From NCBI GenBank assembly GCA_050180895.1, contig JBFXDS010000002.1:558001-622000 (forward strand): 64,000 nt of DNA, written 5' to 3'. How positions within the stretch are numbered: the first letter of the stretch is position 1; each line of letters starts with the position of its first letter. This stretch comes from JBGPEQ01 sp050180895. Lineage in GTDB: Bacteria; Pseudomonadota; Alphaproteobacteria; Dongiales; Dongiaceae. Positions 57,246 through 64,000 of the stretch are shown here, in pieces. Under the pieces are notes generated by a model that was not told the DNA's origin, did no database searches, and worked only from the letters and a program-made list of their open reading frames with translations. The position numbers and the translations under genes are program-made.

Positions 57246-58772
57246 ATGCCGGTGAGAACATCGATCTACGCCCTCGCCGTCGCCGCGTTGGCGTGCAGCG
57301 CCGCCGTTCCGGCGGCTCGGGCCGCGGCGGACGACGGCTGCATCAAGATCCTCGGCTACGAATCGAGCGGCGAGAAGCAGTCGATGGACCCCGCGAGCCT
57401 CTATTCAGGCGACGATTCCTACCATGTCTTCGCCGCCTACAACCGCCTCGTCGATCTCGACGAGAACCTGCGACCTGTCCCGGAGCTGGCGGAATCCTGG
57501 GAATCGTCCGCCGATGGACGGACCTGGACGTTCCGCCTGCGCCCCGGCGTCAAGTTCCACGACGGCGGCGACCTCGATGCCGGCGACGTGGTGTTCACCT
57601 TCAAGCGGCTCTTCGACCCGTCCCTGCCCACCGGCGCGAAGCAGACGCTGGGGTTCCTCGACCCGGACGCGATCATCGCGGTCGACGCCCTGACGGTGCG
57701 GTTCACGACCAAGGAGCCGGCTTCCGAACTGCCCGCGCTGCTTGCGAACAGATACACGAGCATCGTCGCCGAGGGCGCCAGGGCGGAGGATCTGCGCCTG
57801 CGCGAGAACGGCACCGGCCCTTTCATCCAGGAGGAGTTCACCCCGGGCGGGCCGATGCGCGTGCTCCGGCGGAACACGCACTACTGGAAGGACGGGCTGC
57901 CCAAGGCCGCTTGCCTGCGGATCACCGTGGCGCCGGATCCGGTAGCGGCCATCTCGGCCCTCAAGTCCGGTGACGCGGACCTCGTCCTCAACGTCGATCC
58001 GTCCGTCGTCTATGCGCTCAAGGACGATCCCAAAGTCCAGCTGCTGCAGACGCCGGCCTCCAACTCGCTGACCGTGTCGATGTGGACGGATACGCCGCCC
58101 TTCGACGACGCGCGCGTGCGGCAGGCGATGAAGCTGGTGGTCGACCGCCAGACGATGATCGACGCCGTGCTACTCGGCTACGGCGAGGCCGCGGCGGACA
58201 ATCCGGTGCCGGTCGGCTCGGCGTCCTCCTACACCGGCGAGGCGCCGACCGCCGACATCGCCAAGGCCAAGGCGCTGCTGGCCGAGGCCGGACATGCGGA
58301 TGGGCTGAGCCTCGACATGTTCACTGCGGAGAGCGTGCCCGGCATGGTGCGCATGGCTCAGGTCTATGCGCAGATGGCGGCGGCGGCCGGCATCCGCATC
58401 ACCGTCAACGTCGCGCCGGCGGAGAGCTACTGGGACGATGTTTGGCTGAAGAAGCCGCTGGTGACATCGTCCTGGTCGATGCGGCCGCCGGTCGAGGCGT
58501 TGTCCTACCCCTATCGCTCCGGCTCGGAGGTGAACGAGACGCACTGGAAGAGCCGGGACTATGACGAACTGCTTATCCGGGCCGGCGCCACGTCCGACCC
58601 GGCGGAGTTGGCGAAGCTGTACCAGGCGGCGGGCAAGCTGCTGGCGGAGGACGGCGGCGTCATCATTCCGATGTTCGTGCATCAGGTGCTGGCGTTACGC
58701 AAGGGCTGCGGCGGCTATACCCCGCGTGCCCAGAACTTCGTCTTCAGCTTCGAGCAGCTGTCCTGCAAATGA
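57246..58772 (+). CDS. Family-5 ABC substrate-binding protein (DppA/oligopeptide type)
   Basis: A 508-residue periplasmic protein. The signal peptide is PVRTSIYALAVAALACSAAV, ending near ARAAA. The mature part has the SBP_bac_5 signature LAESWESSADGRTWTFRLRP, then GVKFHDGGDLDAGDVVFTFK, and later VRQAMKLVVDRQTMIDAVL. It binds peptides, opines, nickel chelates or similar compounds. The matching permease and ATPase genes are not in the window. It is 71 bp after the SDR on the same strand. Confidence 0.9.
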   Translation: MPVRTSIYALAVAALACSAAVPAARAAADDGCIKILGYESSGEKQSMDPASLYSGDDSYHVFAAYNRLVDLDENLRPVPELAESWESSADGRTWTFRLRPGVKFHDGGDLDAGDVVFTFKRLFDPSLPTGAKQTLGFLDPDAIIAVDALTVRFTTKEPASELPALLANRYTSIVAEGARAEDLRLRENGTGPFIQEEFTPGGPMRVLRRNTHYWKDGLPKAACLRITVAPDPVAAISALKSGDADLVLNVDPSVVYALKDDPKVQLLQTPASNSLTVSMWTDTPPFDDARVRQAMKLVVDRQTMIDAVLLGYGEAAADNPVPVGSASSYTGEAPTADIAKAKALLAEAGHADGLSLDMFTAESVPGMVRMAQVYAQMAAAAGIRITVNVAPAESYWDDVWLKKPLVTSSWSMRPPVEALSYPYRSGSEVNETHWKSRDYDELLIRAGATSDPAELAKLYQAAGKLLAEDGGVIIPMFVHQVLALRKGCGGYTPRAQNFVFSFEQLSCK

Positions 58773-58845
58773 CGGACCGACATCCCTCCACCGCCCCACC
58801 TGCTCCATGCCATAATTGCAGTCGGATGAACGTGGAGTGTCGAGC

Positions 58846-59778
58846 ATGAGTGCCGTGCTGGTGACCGGCGCCGCCGGGTGCATCGGCGCCTGGGTGGTCG
58901 CGGGCTTGCAGCAGCGCGGCCTGCGTCCCGTCGTCTTCGATCTGTCGGAGGATCGGCGCCGGCTGCGCCTGCTGCTCAGCGACGAGCGGGCCAACGCCGT
59001 GACCTGGATCAAGGGCGACCTCACCGACACGGCGGCGGTCGAGCGCGCCGTCGCCGAGGCCGGGGCGGGCGCGATCATCCATCTGGCCGCATTGCAGGTG
59101 CCGTTCTGCAAGGCCGATCCCGCGCTTGGAGCGCGCGTCAACGTCGTCGGCCATGTGAACCTCTTCGAGGCGGCCCGCAAGCACGGCGTGACGCGCCTGG
59201 TCTATGCCAGCTCGATCGCCGCGCTGCCGGCCGCGGGCGGCAGCAGGCCGGCGAACCTGTACGGCGTGTACAAGGCGGCCGACGAAGGCATCGCGCATAT
59301 CTACGCGCAGGATTGGGGCGTCGCGAGCATCGGGCTGCGGCCGCACACCGTCTACGGACCGGGCCGGGACCAGGGGCTGACCTCCGCGCCCACCAAGGCG
59401 ATGCTGGCCGCCGCCGCCGGCACGGCATTCACCGTGCCGTTCCGCGGCACCCTCAACTTCCAGTTTGCCGGGGAGGTCGCCGAGATCTTCATCCGCTGCG
59501 CGCAGACGGACGCTCCCGCCGGCCACAGCGACGTCTTTGACCTGCAGGGGGCCAAGGCCACCGTCGAGTCGGTCGTCGATCGCATCCGCCGGTTCGTGCC
59601 GGCGGCGAAGATCGCCATCGAAGGCAACGACCTGCCCTTCCCGGCCGACTTCGACGACCGCCCGCTGCGCAAGCTGATCGGCGATTGGCCGGCCACCGGC
59701 CTCGACAACGGCATCGAACGCTCCATCACGATGTTCCGCGATCTCCTCAGGCGCGGCCTCGTCGCAGCCGATGCCTAG
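58846..59778 (+). CDS. NAD(P)-dependent epimerase/dehydratase (extended SDR)
   Basis: A 310-residue extended SDR. The cofactor motif is VLVTGAAGCIGAWVVAGL. The catalytic Ser is in YASSIAAL; the Tyr-Lys pair is in LYGVYKAADEG. GLRPHTVYGPGRD is the usual sugar-binding strand. It would act on a nucleotide sugar or similar. The ATG at 58846 is chosen over a TTG at 58816. The next gene starts inside its last codons (59771). Confidence 0.9.
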   Translation: MSAVLVTGAAGCIGAWVVAGLQQRGLRPVVFDLSEDRRRLRLLLSDERANAVTWIKGDLTDTAAVERAVAEAGAGAIIHLAALQVPFCKADPALGARVNVVGHVNLFEAARKHGVTRLVYASSIAALPAAGGSRPANLYGVYKAADEGIAHIYAQDWGVASIGLRPHTVYGPGRDQGLTSAPTKAMLAAAAGTAFTVPFRGTLNFQFAGEVAEIFIRCAQTDAPAGHSDVFDLQGAKATVESVVDRIRRFVPAAKIAIEGNDLPFPADFDDRPLRKLIGDWPATGLDNGIERSITMFRDLLRRGLVAADA

Positions 59779-60793
59779 CCTTCGCGCGTGTCCCGGCGAG
59801 CGATGGCTCATCGCGCCCCTCGCGCTGCTCGTATTCGTGGTGACTCGACACGCCGCGGCCCAGGACGCGGGCGACGGAGGTACGTTGGGCGTCGTCACGG
59901 AGCAGCTGATTCTCATCGCCACGGTCGTCGGCGCGGCGGCCACCCTGCCGGCCCTGTTCGAGTTTCTCGTCGAGCGGCGCAAGCGCAAGGAGCGCATCGC
60001 GCTCAGCCTCGACGACGTCGCGGTTGCCGACCTCGACGTCCGCTTGGCGGGCATCGACGACCTGCTGAGCGACATCGCCGACCTGATCGACCGGGCGAGG
60101 CATCCCGAGGCCTACGAATCGCTCAAGCTCGGCAACGAGATCCTGATCATCGGGCCGGCGGCCAGCGGCAAGAAGACGCTGGCCCAGCGCATCGCCCGGG
60201 ACGCCGGCATGGACCGGGTGATCATCGTCTACAACGCCCGCAACGCCGACGCGCTGGCCAGCGCCAAGAGCCTGGTGCAGCGTTACCGGCGCCTCAAGGT
60301 GATGCTGCTGCTGCCCGGTCTGGACAACGTCGTCGAGGACGAGGACGAGGAGGCGCGCGCCGAGCTGGACGCCCTCATCGACATGACGACCGAGCGACGC
60401 AACGTGCTGGTGGTGGGCACCGCCGTCGATTTCGAACCCGGCGGGCTGCTCGACAACATGTTCGGCATCGTCCTGTCGCTGCCGGGAACGCCGGTGAAGC
60501 ACGCGCGGGAACACCCCATTCCGGACGACGCGCGCCGCATGTTGCTCGAGGTGGCCCGCTTCTATCTGGGGCAGGCAAAAACGGACGGCTTCACCCTCGT
60601 CGGCATCGACGAGGCGGCTGCCATCGACCGCATCGCTCATGTCGCCCGGAATCCCGCCGATGTCGCGGACATCACGGCGCTGGCGGAGACGACCGCGCTC
60701 TATCGGCGGCGCATCGGCGAGGCCGTAACGCTGGACATCACCGGCGAGATCATCGAACGGTCCATCCGGCGCGTAATCGTGACGCCGGCGTAG
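59771..60793 (+). CDS. Membrane-anchored AAA family ATPase
   Basis: A 340-residue protein. The N-terminus has one hydrophobic helix (APLALLVFVVT), possibly a signal, then a second (LILIATVVGAAATLPALFEF) before a basic stop-transfer RRKRKER. The ATPase domain has Walker A GPAASGKKTL (128-137) and a hydrophobic strand VMLLLPGLDNVVEDEDEE in the place of Walker B, then RNVLVVGTAV as sensor 1. The C-terminal helical part ends in IIERSIRRVIV. It resembles FtsH-like AAA modules without a protease domain. The target is unknown. Confidence 0.75.
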   Translation: MPSLRACPGERWLIAPLALLVFVVTRHAAAQDAGDGGTLGVVTEQLILIATVVGAAATLPALFEFLVERRKRKERIALSLDDVAVADLDVRLAGIDDLLSDIADLIDRARHPEAYESLKLGNEILIIGPAASGKKTLAQRIARDAGMDRVIIVYNARNADALASAKSLVQRYRRLKVMLLLPGLDNVVEDEDEEARAELDALIDMTTERRNVLVVGTAVDFEPGGLLDNMFGIVLSLPGTPVKHAREHPIPDDARRMLLEVARFYLGQAKTDGFTLVGIDEAAAIDRIAHVARNPADVADITALAETTALYRRRIGEAVTLDITGEIIERSIRRVIVTPA

Positions 60794-60796
60794 CGC

Positions 60797-61024
60797 CTAT
60801 CCTTTCGACTCCGGCGTCTCGCCCTCCTGGCCGGCTTCGGCGGCGAACTCGCGGGACATGTCGGCTTCCATCTCCGCGAGATCGTCCGGGATGGGCATGT
60901 TGAGCGCGCGCATCTGGTTGAGCAGCATGGTGAGCCGCAGATAGACCTCGTGGCTGTCCTCGATGTCGCCTTCCATCTCGTCCAGCAGCAGCGACAAGGC
61001 GGCTCTCAGTTCTTCGCGGTCCAT
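60797..61024 (-). CDS. Small acidic helical protein
   Basis: A 75-residue protein (MDREELRAALSLLLDEMEGD, IEDSHEVYLRLTMLLNQMRA) with an acidic C-terminus. It is helical with no known domain, and converges with the AAA gene, 3 bp away. It is likely a conserved hypothetical protein. Confidence 0.7.
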   Translation of the reverse strand: MDREELRAALSLLLDEMEGDIEDSHEVYLRLTMLLNQMRALNMPIPDDLAEMEADMSREFAAEAGQEGETPESKG

Positions 61025-61114
61025 CGGCGGCGTCCTTCCTGCCTGCGCGCATCGGCCAGGCCCTGCGTTGCGCGGCCTGGGAGTCTTATAGCACAGGGAC
61101 AGGCCGGCTGCCGT

Positions 61115-63238
61115 TCAATCGGCGAGGACGACCAGAGCATCGACGGCGACGGCTCTCTCCCCCTCCGGCAGGACGAGCAGCGGATTGACGTCGAGTTCTA
61201 GAAGGCGGTCCCGGTGCCTTTCGGCAAAGGCGGCGACAGCCATGACGGCGTCGACGAGAGCGTCGACGTCGCCGGCCGGCTTGCCGCGATATCCGGCCAG
61301 CAGCTTGGCTGTCTTGAGGCTGCGGACGGCTCGCTCGATTTCGGTGCGGGTCGTCGGCAGGAGCAGACTGACGGCGTCCTGCATCATCTCGACCAGGATT
61401 CCGCCGGCCCCGATCACCAGCACGAGTCCGAAGGATGCATCGCGCTTGACGCCGACGATGAACTCGGCAACGGCATTCCTCACCTGTGCCTCGATGAGGA
61501 ACCGTTCCGCCACAAGGCCGGGCTTGTAGCGCGCGACGGCGGCGCTCATGGACTCGATTGCTGCTTGGACGGCCTCGCGGCTACCGAGATTGAGCGACAC
61601 CGCGCCGGCCTCCGTCTTGTGAGCCAGGGTCGGCGTCGCAACCTTGGCGACGACAGGGAACCCGATCTCCGCGGCCGCCGCGGCGGCCTCGCCCGCTGTC
61701 GCCATCTTCCCCGGCGGGATGCTCAAGCCATGGGCCTTCAGCTGCTGCTTGGCATCCCATTCCGACAGCAGCCTCGCCTCACCCGACGGCGACCGGACGG
61801 GCGGCAGGGTCGCCGCCACCGTGCCGGCTCCGATGTCTCGCGCCCGCTGCGCCTGCCGGGCGGCACCGGCGAACGCCGTCAGCGCGTCCTCCAAGCCTTG
61901 GATCGGCGGACACCCGGATTCGACGAGCCGACGCCGCGTGGCCTCCGGCAATGTCTCCTGAAGGGTCGTGCAGACGATCGGCTGCTTGCCGTTGCGGCGG
62001 GCTGCCTCCAGCAACGCATCGACGGACTTGTCGCAATCGGCCCGGCCGCTTTCGTCCGTCGGAGGATAGTCGAGGATCAGCATCCCGGCATCGCAGGCAC
62101 CGCTCAGCGCTGTGTCGAAGCATGTGGTCAATGCCGGCATATCCCCCCACAGCGACAGGTTGTAGTCGAGCGGGTTGGAGACGGAGGCGAAGTCCGGCAG
62201 CTGCCGCCGGAGCTCGGCATACTGCGCCGGCGAGAACGCCGGCAGTTCCAGCCCCAGCGTCTCGGCCCGATCCGCGGCCATCAGGCTGTCGCCGCCGGAA
62301 CAGGTGAATACCACCAGCCGGTCGCCGGCGAGGGGCCGCGCCACCGATACGAACTTGAGCGTCTCCAGCAGCGCCGGCAGGGAGTCGACGCGGATGATCC
62401 CCAGGCGCTCGAAGAGGGCGTCGTACAGCTTGTCGCTGCCGGCGAGCGAGCTGGTGTGGCTCATGGCCAGCTTGGCGCCAAGCTCCGAGCGGCCGACCTT
62501 CACCGCGACGATCGGCTTGCCCCTGTCGAGCGCCTTCAGCGCGGCGCGCGCGAAGGCCGGGACGTCGTTCAGCCCCTCGATGTAGAGGCCGATGGCGTTC
62601 ACCTGCGGATCGTCCGCCAGCGCGTCGACGTAGTCGGCCAGCGACAGCACCGCTTGCGCCCCGGCGCTGATGACGTAAGCGAAGGGAACCGACCGCTCGT
62701 TCATCGTCAGGGTCAGGGCGATGTTGCCGCTCTGGCCGACGAAGGCGGCGCCCCGCGTCGTCCGCTCCCCGCCCGGACCGGAGGCAAACATGTGGAGGCC
62801 ATCGACATAATTCAGGACGCCGTAGGAAATCGGGCCGATGAGGGCCAGTTCACCCGCCGCCGCGATCAACTCCTTCTGCAGCGCCGCTCCTTCAGGCCCG
62901 ACTTCGGCAAAGCCGGCGGCGTAGCAGACGCAGCCGCCGGCGCCGCGCCGTGCCAGCGCCCGCACGATCTCAATGGTCGGTTCGCGTGGCGCGGCGATGT
63001 AGGCCGCATCGGGCGCCTCGGGCAACGCATCAACGGAGGGATAGCATTTGATGCCTGCGATATCCGGATAGGTCGGATGCACCGGCCAGATCTGGCCGGT
63101 ATAGCCGCCGGAGATGCAGCCCTGGATCGGCGCGGCCAGCCCCTTGCCGCCGATGAAGGCGACGTGCCGCGGCTTCAGCAGCCGGCGCAGGTTGGCGAGC
63201 CGCTTGGCGCGCAGGCTTTCACTCGCGGGCTCGGTCAT
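61115..63238 (-). CDS. Acyl-CoA synthetase, NDP-forming (acetate-CoA ligase family)
   Basis: A 707-residue single-chain enzyme. The N-terminal CoA-binding Rossmann domain is VAFIGGKGLAAPIQGC, then succinyl-CoA ligase-like domains with the phospho-His region AMSHTSSLAGSDKL. The C-terminal ATP-grasp has GFPVVAKVATPTLAHKTEAG and LELDVNPLLVLPEG. It joins CoA to an acid using ATP or GTP. It lies 38 bp after the carnitine dehydrogenase gene on the same strand, so it probably activates a product of carnitine or betaine breakdown. Confidence 0.9.
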   Translation of the reverse strand: MTEPASESLRAKRLANLRRLLKPRHVAFIGGKGLAAPIQGCISGGYTGQIWPVHPTYPDIAGIKCYPSVDALPEAPDAAYIAAPREPTIEIVRALARRGAGGCVCYAAGFAEVGPEGAALQKELIAAAGELALIGPISYGVLNYVDGLHMFASGPGGERTTRGAAFVGQSGNIALTLTMNERSVPFAYVISAGAQAVLSLADYVDALADDPQVNAIGLYIEGLNDVPAFARAALKALDRGKPIVAVKVGRSELGAKLAMSHTSSLAGSDKLYDALFERLGIIRVDSLPALLETLKFVSVARPLAGDRLVVFTCSGGDSLMAADRAETLGLELPAFSPAQYAELRRQLPDFASVSNPLDYNLSLWGDMPALTTCFDTALSGACDAGMLILDYPPTDESGRADCDKSVDALLEAARRNGKQPIVCTTLQETLPEATRRRLVESGCPPIQGLEDALTAFAGAARQAQRARDIGAGTVAATLPPVRSPSGEARLLSEWDAKQQLKAHGLSIPPGKMATAGEAAAAAAEIGFPVVAKVATPTLAHKTEAGAVSLNLGSREAVQAAIESMSAAVARYKPGLVAERFLIEAQVRNAVAEFIVGVKRDASFGLVLVIGAGGILVEMMQDAVSLLLPTTRTEIERAVRSLKTAKLLAGYRGKPAGDVDALVDAVMAVAAFAERHRDRLLELDVNPLLVLPEGERAVAVDALVVLAD

Positions 63239-63276
63239 CGTGTCGTGTTCTTATGCGCGAAGCCCCAACGGGACGA

Positions 63277-64000
63277 TTACACCGGGGCTTTGCCGCCTGC
63301 CGCCTTGCGCGCCTCCTCGACCGCCTGCGTCACGCGGATGATGCAGTCGTCCCGGAACCGCTCCAGCTCCTTGATCGTCCAGCCCTTGGCCTGCTCCGCC
63401 GTGCCTTCGACCATGCGGTCGATCAGCTCCGGCGTCAGCTTCGGCGCCTTGTGATTGGTCCAGGGCAGATCGAGGGCAGGGCCGAACTGCTCCAGCATGT
63501 GCCGCATGCCGCCCTCGCCGCCGGCAAGGTGATAGATGAGGTTCGTGCCCATGAACGCCCAACGCAGGCCCGGGCCATAGCGGATCGCGTCGTCGATCTC
63601 GCCGGTCGTGGCGATACCATCGTTCACGAGATGCAGGATCTCCCGCCACAGCGCTTCCTGCAGGCGGTCGGCGATGTAGCCGTCGATCTCCTTGCGCACC
63701 TTCAGCGCCCGCATGCCGATCGAGGTATAGAAGCGCATCGCGTTGTCGATGGCCGCGGAGCCTGTCTTGTTGCCGCCGAGCACTTCGACCAGCGGCAGCA
63801 GATAGACCGGGTTGAAGGGGTGCCCGACGATGACTCGCTCCGGATGCTTGCAATCGGCCTGGAATTCGGACGGCAGCAGGCCGGACGAGCTGGACGCGAT
63901 GATCACCTCCGGGCGCGCGGCGGCATCCATAGCCGCATGCAGCTTGCGCTTGAGATCGATGCGTTCCGGCGCGCTCTCCTGGATGAAGTCTGCCTTCTCG
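63277..64000 (-). CDS. lcdH: L-carnitine dehydrogenase (3-hydroxyacyl-CoA dehydrogenase family), 5' end cut by window
   Basis: 241 visible codons of the C-terminal part. EKADFIQESAPERIDLKRKL, then IIASSSSGLLPSEFQ and GHPFNPVYLLPLVEVLGGNK, match the family's NAD-domain end with catalytic His. RLQEALWREILHLVNDGIAT and GPGLRWAFMGTNLIYHLAGG are carnitine-dehydrogenase-like. It oxidises L-carnitine to 3-dehydrocarnitine. The N-terminal Rossmann motif lies beyond the window. It probably forms an operon with the acyl-CoA synthetase gene. A general 3-hydroxyacyl-CoA dehydrogenase is the alternative. Confidence 0.82.
   Translation of the reverse strand, partial: EKADFIQESAPERIDLKRKLHAAMDAAARPEVIIASSSSGLLPSEFQADCKHPERVIVGHPFNPVYLLPLVEVLGGNKTGSAAIDNAMRFYTSIGMRALKVRKEIDGYIADRLQEALWREILHLVNDGIATTGEIDDAIRYGPGLRWAFMGTNLIYHLAGGEGGMRHMLEQFGPALDLPWTNHKAPKLTPELIDRMVEGTAEQAKGWTIKELERFRDDCIIRVTQAVEEARKAAGGKAPV

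Overview
The window is high-GC DNA, roughly two thirds G+C by eye, with the gene content of a free-living alphaproteobacterium. Points in favour are the direct-repeat LexA boxes (GTTC-N7-GTTC), the dispersed 'CCTTCGACAGGCTCAGG' and 'CTCTCCCGC' palindromic repeats, the HWE-type histidine kinase, a carnitine dehydrogenase, and many nutrient-scavenging ABC systems, PLP enzymes and flavoenzymes. Rhodospirillales or Hyphomicrobiales relatives are plausible. Genus cannot be told from this sequence.

Layout. 1-7.2 kb: a polyamine-type ABC system on the minus strand (PLP decarboxylase, two permeases, ATPase; the binding protein lies farther away). It is interrupted by a KefB-type antiporter on the plus strand and flanked by a divergent TetR regulator with a clear palindromic operator. 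7.8-9.7 kb: an SOS-type promoter leading to a LigB-like ATP-dependent DNA ligase. 9.7-17.7 kb: a lipoprotein-like protein, soluble PQQ-type glucose dehydrogenase family protein, FAD oxidase, rhomboid protease, GNAT, GFA protein, flavin amine oxidase and class III aminotransferase. 17.8-20.4 kb: a PepSY-like exported protein and a two-component system. 20.6-23.6 kb: a PQQ-associated periplasmic trio (binding protein, beta-propeller, cupredoxin-like protein) followed by a candidate 25-codon leader ORF whose Shine-Dalgarno region is complementary to 16 nt of the 16S rRNA tail, then a terminator. 23.6-24.3 kb: a repeat-rich stretch with a second SOS-type promoter pointing into it.

24.3-26.6 kb: a TIM-barrel isomerase, a nitrilase-family amidase and tRNA-Thr(UGU). 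26.6-30.5 kb: an accessory island directly after the tRNA, with an AbiTii-domain protein, small orphan genes, an unknown 354-aa protein and a stack of five minus-strand intrinsic terminators. No integrase is visible. 30.5-44.8 kb: a multi-PAS HWE kinase, sulfatase, DUF4142/PRC-barrel protein, several very small genes, a phytochelatin-synthase-like protein, an elaborate multi-hairpin element, an SRAP (HMCES/YedK) DNA-protein crosslink protein, a secreted (GGGGDA)n repeat protein, a methyltransferase, a TauE-like transporter and a nitrilase pseudogene that has lost its catalytic Glu.

44.8-64 kb: FGGY kinase, BtpA/SgcQ protein, nitronate monooxygenase, SDR, sterol desaturase, FAA hydrolase, alpha/beta hydrolase and an arginase-family protein, followed by a second polyamine-type ABC cassette (binding protein and two permeases, no ATPase). 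Then come another SDR, a family-5 peptide/opine binding protein, an NAD-dependent epimerase, a membrane-anchored AAA ATPase, an NDP-forming acyl-CoA synthetase and a truncated carnitine dehydrogenase at the window edge.

Main theme: import and breakdown of amines, guanidino compounds and carnitine, with PQQ-related periplasmic chemistry. The most unusual signals are the two near-identical SOS promoters, the leader ORF with 16S complementarity, the hairpin cluster near 38.9 kb and the tRNA-linked AbiTii island.
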